Assembly (NCBI GenBank): GCA_022829145.1
Contig: CM040748.1
Coordinates: 24,002,501 to 24,066,500 of the forward strand
Direction of reading: 5' to 3'
Source: Albula goreensis
Taxonomy: Eukaryota; Chordata; Actinopteri; Albuliformes; Albulidae
DNA: 64,000 bases
This document shows positions 1-13,100 of the stretch, in pieces. The number at the start of each line of letters is the position of its first letter. The first letter of the stretch is position 1. The translations under genes were made by a program, and so were the position numbers. Under the pieces are notes generated by a model. That model did not search any database. It was not told the DNA's origin and saw nothing but the letters and a program-made list of their open reading frames with translations.

Positions 1-2489
1 CTGAGCTGATGCCTGTGCTGATAACCCCTCATAAGGGTGTGCCAATCAGGGAATTCATTGGCAGAGAAATAATTGCTGCGTCTGACCCAGGCAATTCCAC
101 GAGCAACAGCAGACCTTCTTACATCCAACAAGTTTAAGGTTTCTCAGGCTGTGAGCTATGTATCTGAGATCAGCGCCTAGGGGGACAGATGCTGGCAGGA
201 AGCACAGACCCCTGCATCTCCTCTGCCATCAGAACAAAACATTCCATACATGGAAGGAGGTGGAAGGGGCAAGCTCCTTCCTGTGTGACAGACTGCGACA
301 GCTACAAAGTTGGGATGATCAGAGATGTGGTCATCAAATTTTTGTGTCCATGTTAGCCTCTTTTTTTTTTGAGTGGAGGAGAAAAATGGGACCCAGGATA
401 GGTGGATGGACAGGTCTTGGACTTGTTGAATCCCTGTCCACTAAATAGCAATGCATCAAGGTTCAATGAGGAGAAATTCCTCAGTAATTACTTACCATAA
501 GAAACAGAAACTGTGTCAAATGCTGCTGTTCCACATCACTTTCTCTCAAAAAGCAATAAATCAATGGAATGGTAGAAATTTAAGGGAAAAACTGAGGCTA
601 TAATGACTAGCTAGCGACTCCCTCCTGAGAGCTACCAGAAAACCAGGAGCTGCCACTCTGTTGCTTTCACTAACGTAAGTTTGATTAAATGGCTCATTTT
701 GAATGACGCATTTTATTTCACAAAAACATTTCAATATTTTTTTCTGCCAGACAAGCAAGCAGTTCAAGGAGTGGCACTTATGTCACTGCTGTCACACACT
801 GAGGTCTCTGTCTGACCGAGACAACAGAGGAAGCCACTGGAAGAAATGACCTCAGAAATGCAAAAGTCAGTGCAGGTGTGTATTTGGCTTCCTAAAAATT
901 TCTTACTCATAGAACATTATGGTCTAGACGACAGCGGTACAGTTTACTTGGAGCATTACAAAACAGACACGGAATCAAAGCATCTTTGGAGTGCAGTGAA
1001 ATATACTGCACAAGACTGTACCTAATCAACATGGCAGCATTGGACCATTGTTTCATGGTGAAATTCATTATTCCTAGCTATCTTTTAACCTGAGTAAGAG
1101 CTCTTCCCACCAGACAGAAATCTAAAAGACATGTCAGTATTTAGGCTGAGGATAAAGGTCTAAAACGCCTGTATTCATTGGTGTAATTAAAATGTATTTT
1201 CATTGAAATACAGGTGGTACAGAAATACTTATTTCTTTATAAAATAGGAACATATCTCAACAGAATGTGTGTGTATGTATGTGTATGCTGTTTTTCTCAA
1301 GATGTCTTCAGAAAAGGGTACATACAAGCCAAAAAAGGGAAGGGGCTAGTCAGAACAAATAAATCTGATTACAAAAAAACACCCATTCTCATGGGGGCAC
1401 ATATCTCTGTGCCTTGAGTGTCGTTTGTCTCCCAGACTTGGCTTTCTCACACTAATACAAGATGGAATGAAACAAAGCTAAGTAATTGTAATTCGTGAGA
1501 ATATAAAAAATCATGACACAAAGAACATCAGGACAGATTAGGACCACAGTGGTGTACAAAAATGAATGCAGTGACTGACAGGCATATCATGAGGTCAAAT
1601 CCACAAAACGAACACTAATGAGACTGAAAAGAGTGAAACTCACAAAATAAACAAGTGGTGACTAAAGACTGCACTGCAAATTTGATGTCAAAAACATTAC
1701 TTTATTAACTAGGATGAAATGTCCTATCAAGTACAAAAAAAGGATCTCTTTAAAGTTGCCACAATCTGTTAAAAACATAGATAGCATCTATTTCCTACTT
1801 ATAGGAAAATCTTTTCCCCTAATAATTTTTTCAACATTAATCAAAATGAATAGTTCCATAGATATGAATAAATAATACAGATATTGTGATGCAGTGAAGA
1901 GATGTGCAGAATTCTTTTGTTACCTTTACATAACTCATTAAAGAGTCCATATACCCCCTTCCCCCCCTTGCAAATCAATATGCACACAATATGCAGCATT
2001 TTTAATATAAAGGGCAATTTCACCTAAATGCAAGTTCCACTTAGAAAAGTGAAAATAATTGAGTGCTAAAACTTGGAGGACTAGTATATTGTTATGTTCA
2101 AGAGCAAAACGAAAAAAAAACTTTAAATGTACAATCTCCTCTTAAATTGTCAACAATTATTTAGATTTACATTTTCAGCCAACTCCTTGAACCTTTATAT
2201 GATGTGAGATCATAGCTCAGTTAAACTGGACTGTGACCCCATGAACAGAGGGCCAAGTTACTTTTTTGACCTCTGCCTTTTAAGTTTTTCTGCACTTCAA
2301 ATAAAAGTTTTTCTTTTTCCCTTTTAAAGATGCTTCCTTGAAGGATTTCATGACAATTTTACCACTGCCATAAGAAATGTTTACCTTGCCTTACAAAATT
2401 CCAGAACGGGAAGAGCTCCAAAAACAAGGCTGAAGTTGCAAAGAATCTATAAAAAAAATCTTCATACAAACCCACTGTAGAAAGACCAC
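1..2489. other. downstream flank of BPTF, no gene seen
   Basis: AT-rich non-coding sequence beyond the likely BPTF polyadenylation site. Short open frames here lack splice-consistent neighbours and resemble nothing I recognise. If the transcript uses a more distal poly(A) site, such as the minus-strand AATAAA at 1701-1706, part of this is 3' UTR. No RNA gene or repeat family was recognised. Confidence 0.5.
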
Positions 2490-2508
2490 CCCCTCCCCAT
2501 CAAAATGG

Positions 2509-2514
2509 TTTATT
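2509..2514 (-). terminator. BPTF: candidate BPTF polyadenylation signal AATAAA
   Basis: Minus-strand AATAAA about 1.4 kb past the stop. It is followed within about 30 nt by a GU-rich stretch, the expected downstream element. Chosen over the signal at 2694-2699 for that reason; 3'-end data would be needed to confirm it. Confidence 0.5.
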
Positions 2515-3033
2515 TTTACAGCATGGCTACAATATTGTCACCTGCTGTTCAAATAAGAGCCTACTCTAGTAGCGCAGTAAGATTTCAGCAGAAAGCTTCA
2601 TGACTATGCTGTGACTAATGAAGGCTGCCGCCTGTTCAGCACTCCCCTTTCTTTTGAGTCTGAAATGACATCACATTTAGGTTTAATATGCCCTTTATTC
2701 ATTCTTTAAAACCTTCCCAAACATCCCTCTTTGGGAAAATTGGGGAAAAGGTTTCATGGGTTCTTTTTTTTTTGTTTTTTGTTTTTAAACTGGGTGAATG
2801 TCTTCAATGAAGCACATGTGGAGACACCTCTATCAGTGTGGAAGAGAGCTCTGTCTTCTCCTTTTATTATGTTTCATATACATCAATATTTCTTCAGCTG
2901 TAATACAAAAAACAGAAAAACAAAAAAGGAAAACAAAATTCAATCTGACAAAAGTTTTACAAACAGGATAGCTTCAAATACACATTGCTCTTCCAATTTT
3001 TCAGTCGGTCAGTACTGCAGGATGATTTACTTT

Positions 3034-3064
3034 TATATATATATATTAAATATATATATAAAAT
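3034..3064. repeat. (TA)n microsatellite
   Basis: Imperfect TA dinucleotide run with a short interruption, inside the presumed BPTF 3' UTR. Confidence 0.85.
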
Positions 3065-3926
3065 TTTAATCAGTCTCTTAGTGCCTCTCCTTGGGCCATA
3101 AAGCGCTGACTACCTGGAAGGCCCTTGCTGATTCCAAACTCACTCTGCATTAGAACAGCTCCTTTCAAACACAGAAGAGACCAATGGGTGTGAATGTTAT
3201 TCAAACCTTTGACTACAGGAATCAGGTGAGGAGAAAAAAAAAGTACATTGTCAGGTGAAATCAGATTTCACCGAAACAAATAAAATTAGTTGACAAATGG
3301 GATGTGATACAAATCTGAAATTATGAAATCAGCTACAGAATAAATACAAGCCCTCAAGATACTTGTGCCTTGTCTGTTTGCCATGTATGGCAACCAACTT
3401 GGCTTCAGAGCTTTTTTTTTTTTTTTAAATTTCCTCTAATTGCAGAAAATAATTACAAAAAGAAAAAACAAAAAAAGAAATAAAAAGCATTTCCCCCTCT
3501 CCTCTTGTAAATGACTGAGCCGAGAACAACCCCCACAACCCCCAACTCCAGTTGCAGCCCCCAATGTGATGCTTGTTTATGTTTGGATGTGACGATCCAC
3601 AGCCAGGCCCTTCACTTGCTCCTGGTTTTTTCTCCCATCTTCATACCGAGGCTGGGCTTGAGCAGAGACCAGGCCCATCCAACACAGTCCCATGGACCTC
3701 TGGGGCAATGAGGCCCTCCGGAGAGTATGCTGGTTTAAACGGCACAGACTTCCTTGCCAGGAGTGGGGGGAGAGAGGGGGTGTGCATGGCTGGGGGGTGA
3801 GGGGGTGTGGGGGTTGGGGGTAGGGACGGCACCAAAGCTGAAGAGGTAGCCTGGTTCCGCCATGGATTAATGTTCAGAGACACCAGATTCCTGCTGTTTA
3901 TGACTTAGAGCAAAGAGCTGTGTATT

Positions 3927-3963
3927 CTAAGAAGCTGTAGACTGTAGTTTGTTGTTATGAGAC
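3927..3963 (-). CDS. BPTF: BPTF exon 32 (last coding exon, stop TAG)
   Basis: Encodes the C-terminal residues [11 protein letters not shown] followed by TAG, the conserved vertebrate BPTF C-terminus. The acceptor is AG at 3964-3965, in phase with exon 31 (split Arg codon). Confidence 0.95.
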
Positions 3964-6900
3964 CTACAGAATACGGAAAGAGAAGAGATGAGGACCCTTT
4001 GTTTACTTTTTTTTTTATTAAATGCTTCAACAGACAGTCAAATATTATAGTGATATGAAAACAAACAGCACAGGATGCCAGGGGGGTCAGACATGAGAAA
4101 AAGAAACAGCAGCCATGTTGGTGTAACACTAGCTTCTTAATAAACAGAAATAACTATACAGCTTTCAGACATGAGGGTGTCTTTCGGTGTGGATGAACTT
4201 AAGTATCCATGCAAAAGGCATTGGATGTTTTTATTTCTTTCCTATTGCTGAATTCCTACAGAGGTGTTCCTTTAACTATAAAATAATCCTTCACAAAAGG
4301 ATTTAAAAGCATACAACATATACAAATAAACTGGATCAAAAGATTCTAACCAATCCATCTTGCAACCATTTAAAATGTCCAGATAAGGACAACACTATAA
4401 TTAAAGCTAAGCAGTAATAAGATACCAAATTTGCTTTGGTGCATCTGGATTAACGCATGCCCGTTTAAAATGAAATGCATGATAAGCCAATCCAGCTGCA
4501 GGCCAGCTGTGATATAACTATGAATTTTAAAAGTGAGCCAAGGCAACATGCAACACATTTGATACAATTAGCACATGACAATTTTTTTTGCCTGTTGTGG
4601 TCAACATATTTGGGTGGGTACCCAAAAGAGGGACCAAACCACTTCAAAGATGTTATGGATTTATAACACTCAGCTGACATTTTGCTGTCCATGACTTATC
4701 GTCCCCTTCAGAAGTAACCAGATACACTGTATACTGATGGGTTTCCAATGAAACTGCAAATATTTAGCAAATTATAAAATGAATGAATTTATATCCCTTG
4801 TTTCTGTCATATAACTTTTTTTTTTATCAACATGGCTGCAATGGTGCGATTGTCATTGGAGACATCTTTGTGGTTCGGGTTATAAAACTTTATTACAAAA
4901 TTAATTATATAGTATGGTTTGATTACATTTCTTGTTGGTGTTTAATATCATGTTACAGAATTTACGCTGTTTATGAAACAGCACGCTCATGATTAAATAT
5001 TAAGAGATTGACCCCAGCATCCAGTTCAGATTCCAGCTATTACGCCAGACTTATGACATCACAATCTGCAAGAAAGAGAGAGAATGGATGGCATAAATAA
5101 ATGCATGCGGGGCAGGAGGGCAAATGAACAAACACAAGGCGAGGTGATGAGATGCACAAACTGTGATCAGTCTAAACATGAGACAAGCAACTGAAGCTAC
5201 AGCCAGGGGCAAGGCTAAAACAGTGGTCACAGAAGGACTGAGGCTGCTGGGCAAGGGGACATCCACCTCCCACTACAGATCACAGGCAGGTCTGAGTGTG
5301 GAGCATGGATGGAGGAAGCAGGACATTCTTAAGCACAGGCAAACTGCTGCACAATGCTAAATATCAGAACTGGCACACAAAGCTTGGGTATGAAAGACAA
5401 AATAAAGACCATTTCAGTGACAGCTCTGCTATCAGACCAACTGCTTAACTTCACTCTGTCTACTGCAATCAGGGGGTGGGGGGTATGGGGGGTTGAGTCT
5501 CAGAAGCAAAAACTGGAAGGATAGATGTGAGTGAGGTTCACGCACAAGCAAAACAAAAGGAGAAAAAAAGCAGCATCGCATGGAGGCGGAGAGATACAAA
5601 GAGAGAAGCAGTGGAGGAGGAAGAGGGTGACAGAGAGGAGGAGGCCTGTTCCCCAGCCCACCCTGAGTGAGCAGGGATGAGTTTGGGTGACAGGGTGAGG
5701 GTTGCTGGCCTTACCTGCTTGCTTTGAAAGCTTTCAGCTTCTGTACAAAGAATGATTCAAGAACCTCGGCGCACTGGTAGAAGGGCGAGTCGCTGGGGTT
5801 GTAGTAGCGGCAGTTGTCAAAGATTTTGGTCATGTCCGCCACAAACTCAGTCAGTTTGTTGTAATACCGTTTCTGTGCCCTGTCCTCCATTGTAGCTAGG
5901 TCTGAGAGGGAGTGGATGAGAACACAAGCTTTATAATAGGCAGGCAGTCAATTTTACTCTCTAAATTAGCTTCTTTCGCTTAATTGTTCATTCTGAACTG
6001 TTCATGTAATTTTGCTTCATCTAAGTACAAATCTTTCAATGTATTTTCTCTGTTGCTGACGAGGTTCTTGCAAGACAAGGTGTAACTTTAAAGTGCTTCA
6101 ACTGTGCTTTTTCCACAGAACCTTTGGAGGCCCTCACTATAAAATTGGGAAAGGCCTTTCTTCTTGCAGTTGCCTGTATAGGCCATGAACAGGCATGCTT
6201 ATGACCATGACTTTGGCCCATTAATAGCAGATTTTCACTGCATTAACTGCTGCCCATACAGCAAAATAAAATAATCTTGCAAATACCCTAATAGCATCAC
6301 CCAGAAGCCATTTTCCAAACAGAAAACTCTATATACCAGCCTTATAAAGAAATCACTTTCATCAGTCAGTGTTTGAACTGATCAGATCTAGTCAGCTGGT
6401 TGAACAAATACAAACATTTACACAAAAAGCATTCTCTCAAGGTCATTAGATTTCATCGCAAATTTTGGCACTTTTTGTCAGTGACTGCAGAAAGGCTGCC
6501 TGGTATTTCCAGTCCAACCCAGGGGCAAACAGTCTACAGTCTTTCCACAGGTCATTAACGGTTTGTTTGTGCGGAAGTTCAAAAAGCCTGTTGACGCAAG
6601 TTGCCATTCACGTGGCCAGTTTGATCTGAGCTGGAGGTAGTCCCTTTAATGGCTCTTCTTGCAGGGTTAGAGTCAGAACCACTTGTAATTACTATTCCTT
6701 TTAAAAGCTGTTACAATGCATTTTCTGTTTCCCTCCAAACTGAAATTGAGTGTGAGTATATGTGAGAGTGTACGAGTAAGTATGTGTGTGGCAAAACGCA
6801 CTAAAATAACAGAAAACGATCCAGCAGAGGGCTGAAAGAAAATACAAGCATTGACCCAAGAGTGCACTCACCCATTGGCTCCTTAATAATGCCATAGTAA

Positions 6901-7087
6901 TCTGGGGCATCATTGGGATCCACAGGTTCTAGGAATGGCCACGCCATTTTGTGAGCCTGAGGGAACAAAATTAAGACACAGAAAAGCTTAGGGAACCTTC
7001 AGTCCACAAAAAATATCCAAAACATCTGCTGCACTCTTTGTACATGTTAAAGGACAGATGATAAACACAGTCACAGATACATAATAG

Positions 7088-7143
<56 letters not shown>

Positions 7144-10100
7144 ACAGACACACAGACACACAGACACACAGACACACACACACACACAATCTCCCAGGCA
7201 GTGATCCAAGAATAGCCCCACAGATTGAAGAAGATCAGATAAAAGGGAGATGTGAGGAACAGAGCTGTCTTTGTCTTGCTGGTTACTGGGGAAACTGGGG
7301 GAGGGGTGGAGGGGTGGGGGTGGCTTGCCGTTGGGCACGTGCACACACATACCTGTAGAGAGCGCAGAATTCTTCTTAACCCCTCGTAGTCCTTGTCCGT
7401 GAGGGGTGTCAGAACGGTCATGGCATCCTCTGTCGACTGGCACTGAGGGCACACATACTCGTCGATGTGGGTGGCTTCGCTCTGCAGGATGCCCACGCAA
7501 CGCCCGTGGTACCAGTTCTGGCAGCGGTCACAGCCGATGTAGAATCTGGAGGAGGGGGAAAACTGCAGTGTGACATCTCAGGGTGATGCAGCCAGGGCAG
7601 TGCTGGGACTCTCTATGTCACTTCACAGCACATCAACATTCTTTATTATCCTCCACACATGAAATATTAAAAGAACAATGTAAAATTTGGGATTGTTTAG
7701 GAATGTGGTTTTTCTCCACAATGGTTGTGCAAAACATCCCTAGAGATAAAATCACTGTGTTTGTAATAAGATTTCATTAATGATTTGGCTCACTGCTATC
7801 CCAGTATTTGTTGTGTATATATAAATGTTTGTGTGCAACACAAGCTTTGCTTTAGGCAATCAAATCTACTATAAGAAAATTGTCGAACTTCTTCTTTGCT
7901 CACAGAAAACATTATAGAAAATATTTCTATTCTAACATATTTCTTTTTAACTGCCACTCCACTTAACCACGTATTTCCATAAAGTTTAATATAAACTTAC
8001 GATGTATTGCATCTGTTTTAACCATGTAACCATTATGCCCAAAGAAAAATGGTATTTAATGTAAGGGAAAAGGAAGATATTACTAAACGCTATGACTGCT
8101 ATCTGCTCACTGTGTGTATGAAAATAGAAGTAGTTAAGTTGTAAACACACGTCATTAAGTTCCAGCTAAAACAACAATTGGACCATTGCAGAGCCTTTTC
8201 CCTTGGTCTTGTGCATTATGTTTACATAACTGTCCACTGTACACCCCCCACCCCCACCAGTGGCTTACTGAGCTTCATCGTAGGGTGTCCGACAGATGCA
8301 GTACAGCTCCTCAGTGCTGCCCTCCTGTGCCCGTTTGCACTCATTACAGATGTAATCATCCATCTTCTTGGCCTCCTTCTCAGTGATGCCCACGCACTCA
8401 CCATGGTACCAGTTGGTACACAGGTCGCAACCAATATAGAATCTGGCGGTAGAATGTTGGGGGAAAAAGTCAAATAATACCAAAATATTTTGGAAATTTT
8501 ACGTCTTCTGTCAATTTTGGTTGTCTTACTTTGACTCGTCATACGGCGTTTTGCAGATGCAGTACAGCTTGGTGTCCTTCTTGGCGTCCTTTGAGGTAGT
8601 GGAGATCATCTTCTTCTTCTTGGGCTTGGTGGGGGTGTGGTCCTTGTCATCCTCACGCTTGCGTTTGTGGGCGGAGGGGGGCGAGGCGACGGTGGTGGTG
8701 AGGACGGCCGTCTGGGCGGCAGTCGCAGCTGCTTGGGACGCCGCTGCCGCCGCCGCTGCCGCCTGGGCCTTCTCCTTCTCCTTTTCTTTCCGCAGCTTGC
8801 TCAAGTCCTTCTTCAGCTCCTCCTGAAGTCAGAGCACCAGAGGTTAAACAGTGTCAAGATGGCTTCATCAATGGACCCTACCCCATTGATCTGCACGAAC
8901 CTAGAGTTCACATAAAATGAGGAATGACAAGCTTACTGCTTATCCCAATTACCTGGGCCTGATGTGTGGCAAGGATAGCAAATCTGATCTGAAAAGCAAC
9001 AGTGTCTGTTACATGCTTTTACCCTATCCCAACACTATCACAGACGATGTAACCAATTATGGTGTTCAGTGAAGGCCTTGATCGGCAAGGTCGGATGCTT
9101 TTAAAGAGAAAATACCTTGGACCTGCACCTACTCTTCTCGGATATGACTGCTGACCCCTCCCATGGACAGGTTAGACTTTAATTTAGCCTTCCATCTTTT
9201 GAGTAAAGCCTTTAAATCCCCCCGTCCTCTGCCTGAGCGGAAACTTTGTTTTGATTTTGTGTGGCTATTAGAAAAAGGGACAAAATTTATTTTGACTGTG
9301 TCCTCTGAAAAATATTTTTGTAGCAAACGTGGACATCCTTACAAATCTGATGCCTGTACATGTTGGGAAAATCAATCTAGGGACAGCAGAGTGACTGTGC
9401 TCTGGGCTAGGGGACTTGGACGTGGTCAAGAATATGGATGAAGACACTGCAATCGGACAATACTTTTGAGATGAAGAATTGTGTGTCAGGAATATTGTTA
9501 CAGTGTTTACGGTGTAAAACCCAGTTCAGATGAATCATCTGCTGGTAGCCTTACCTGGACCTCCAGCTGCAGCTCCTTGTCCAGCAGGGCCCTCTTCTTG
9601 AGTATCTCGGCCTTCAGCTGCTCCTTGTGTTTGAAGAGCAGGGCCGACAGCTTGGTGGCGTTCTGCTTGCTGCGCTTCTGTTCCACAGACTCCTCCCGCT
9701 TCCTCTTTTTGGCTGCTTGTTTCTCGCCCTTGTCGATCTTGTCCAGGATAAACTTCATCACCTGGTTGCAGACTATCATTCTGTTGGTTGATTTTGGTTT
9801 AGGGAAGGGGCAGGGAAAGAGAGGAGACAAGCCAAAAAGTTGCATAAAAATTTGAATCTCATTATTCATGAAAGTGTGTTTAATGGGAATTTCATGGAGA
9901 GAACAATCGATAACAGAACCTACAATGCACTCCCCAAAAACAGACACACCAATTTCACATAAATCTGTCAATGTAAGTGCATTGTGTTTCCTCCACCCTT
10001 CCCAAAGCAACCTTAATTCTTATCCTCATGTGTTGTTATTATTTATTAATGCTAAACTGATTTAGCACCAAACGTCCAGAGACATGCTGCTTTTCTTTAC

Positions 10101-13100
10101 AGTGGTATTTCTTTTTGTGGTGGGGGGTCCTGAGGGGGTAGCTGTGGGCCGGTGGCGGATATGAAGGACTGGGCTCCCCTGCATGTGGGAAAGGGTTGGG
10201 AGTCAGATACACACAGAGCTTCACCAGCTGTGGGGGTGAGGGTCAACACTGGTTCCCAGACTCGACATAACAATGGGAGTCTCTGCAGTGTAACAGGGGA
10301 ACATGGGGGTAAACCTTGTGGTTAACTGGCCCCTTCTACCCCGCAGGTCCGCCTTACTGTCTGACAACATAATACTGGGGACTCAAGTGACCCTACCCAC
10401 AATGTCAGACAGGAAACTACAGATATGACCCTTGCAACTCATGGTGAAGGGAAAGGTGACACCTTCAGGACATTTAGAAAAAAAACCCCAGACAGGCGTA
10501 GTGAGAGTGGGAAAGTGCCGGTTTTGGCTCTGTACCTCTGGTTCTCCTCGCGCTCCGCAGGAGAAAGCGTCTTCTTCTGCTTCAGGTGCTCGATCACTGC
10601 ATTCTGTTTCATCACCACCTGCAGCATGCAGGACATCCCAATTAGGCATGGCTTCCACACAGACTTCAAACTAACATTCAATGTCATGCACTAACAGTGC
10701 CTAACAAGCTGCTGGAGGAGGAAATGGAAGAATGACATCACCAAAGGAGGAGTGATGTAACCACAGGCTGTGGTTTTGCATCACACATTTTCTAGACTAG
10801 TCAGAGGCAGCTACCACTGTATTCTTAAAGGGGCTTTATGGAATGTTTCAACCAAGTGATAAGGGATGTGAGTGACATCAATATACCAGAATAGAAGATT
10901 ACTGACTTATTGGAAGAGCACACACTATTAAGGACCATATTACTGGGTAATGCCTCATTTCCCGCACAGTGAGAGCAGAGTGGTCCTTTTGAACCTGTGT
11001 GGTTTGAAGTCATAGGCAGAGGCTACTGTCTTCTCAAACACTTAACAGTGTGATGATGTAGTCATAAGAAAACAGTGGAGTGATCTGTGACAAGGATTTT
11101 AGATTGAATTTGAAACAATAGGAGAATGAAATAAATCATACATAACGCCCCTTTAAGACTTAAAATTCTATCATCATTTTATCAAGCTCTCCAACCTGTT
11201 TCTGAATGATGTCACTCTGGTTGGAGGTCTGCAGGGCCTGCTCTCGCTTGGCCTCCAGTTGCAGTCTCTTCTTCTGCTGCTGTTGCTCGCGGAGCTGCTG
11301 GATCCGCTGCAGCTGCTCCTGCACGCTGGCGGTCTGTATGGTCACCACATTCTGGATCTGGTGGGTCTGCACCTGGCCGCCCTGCTGGATGTGGATGGGA
11401 AGCTGCAGCTTGATCTGCTGTGGTACGCCGCCCTGCTGGATCTGCGCCGCCACATGCGACTGGATCTGGGACAGAACCTGCACCTGTTGCTGCAGCTGGG
11501 GCACGGTGATCAGCTGGGGCGGGTGCAGCTGCAGCGGGGGCCGTGTCGGGGCCACCACCTGCTTGACTGGGGCCTGGCTGGCGGACGCCTGCACGGTGGT
11601 GAGGGCCTTCACCTGCATGGGTGTGGGGGACTGGATGGGCATCTGGGCCTGAGTCTGGGGGGGCAGGTGGGCCTGCGGGGTGGTGGGAGGGGTGCCGGGG
11701 CCAGTGCTCCGGCCTGCACCGGGGCGGCTGCCTGCTGTGCCGGCAGAACCGAGGTCTGTGCCTGGGACGTGGTGGGGGTTTGGGCCTGGGGTTGAGCAGG
11801 TGTGGGTGGCTGGGGTTGCAGCACTCTCTGCTCTGTCAGCCCTGCTGAGAAACCCATTTGCACAGAACATTCAGAACTCTCACAGACAATCAAAACATAT
11901 CAATACATTTAAAGAGGGGAAATTTGGAATTCATCATTATTTACCAGAATGACCTGACAAATCACTTAATTTCCAAATAAATTCACAGAGCACAAGACAT
12001 TACCTTGTTAAAATATAAATGAATTTGAATAAACCACAAAAAAAACCCAAATGCACCCCTGATGGACAGAACCCTCTATCAGTCTGAGTCATGTCACAAA
12101 CCTCACCATATATGTGGCGAACATGAGGTGGCTGCTGTTGTCTTACCTGGTGCTGAAGGCGTTGTGGTGGTTGCCGTGACTGCAGTGACCTGGGTGTTCC
12201 CTGAAGGGGCAGAGGCAGGTGGAGGCATGGGCGTGAAGAGGAAGCGCTGTAGCTGGCCATTGGGCATGGCAGCCTGCATAAGCTGCTGGCCAGGGCCGGG
12301 GATGACCGTTACACCCTGGGGGATGACCTGCAGCTGGCCTGTGGTCTGCCCCTGGCCCTGAATCACCACCGTCAGGCCCTGGTTCCCTCCCTGTCAGAAA
12401 CAACACACAAACAAAACACAAAGAAACACACAGAAACACAAAGAACACATCAGTGATGGGTGGAGCTTGGGTCAGAGAGAAATGAGAAAAGGCAGGGGCG
12501 AGGACGGGCCAGCCAGCCCACCTGAGCCCTATGTGGGTATGGATGCTGACCTGCTGTCTTTCCATAGCTGCGCCATGCTGCTTCTGAGACAAAGGATAAA
12601 GTATCAAAGAAAAACAATTCAGAAGTGGGGTTCGAACAGACAGCAATTCAGGAAGTCACACGCACAACACAAAAAACAAAAGCAAAAAATGAGACAAAAC
12701 AAGCGAAATTAAGAAAAAAGCAAACATAATAAATAAAAAACAGAATGCTTGTAAAATACTTACCATTCAGTCCCATAACAGCAATTTTACCATCAACATA
12801 CATGACTGGGTTAAATACATGAAAACACACACCCCACCCTCCCTCCAACCACACCCACTGAGCCAAGATGGAGGCACACAGCTCTCACACTCATGCACAC
12901 ACACCAAGTCAGACATCATCAACCCTGGTTGGTCACAGGGTATGAAAGTTGTTTCTACTCAACCCTTAACTGATCCATTACAGCAGTTGGTTAACTGTTC
13001 TCACCTGGACTCTTGGGTCAAATTGGGTCACTGACTTTAAGGTAAAATCAAAAAGCAGAACACCCTGTGACCCTCTGGGAGCAGTGTTGAGGAGGCCTGC

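Larger units (their letters stand above)
2490..3926 (-). other. BPTF: probable BPTF 3' UTR
   Basis: Non-coding sequence after the BPTF stop codon. It is T/A-rich and contains an AT dinucleotide run near 3034-3064. The left limit is inferred from the best polyadenylation signal, at 2509-2514 on the minus strand. Another AATAAA lies at 2694-2699 but lacks a GU-rich downstream region. Confidence 0.5.

Noticed and set aside
6988..7500. 170- and 141-residue minus-strand frames rich in Cys/Val
   Set aside because: Mostly translation of the CA/TG microsatellite in intron 29 joined to part of exon 29.
9129..9441. Open frames on both strands inside BPTF intron 26
   Set aside because: No matching splice phase and no resemblance to BPTF or any protein I recognise.
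11206..11795. Plus-strand frames opposite the Gln-rich exon 24
   Set aside because: Reading CAG-rich DNA backwards gives Leu/Cys-rich junk; antisense shadows.
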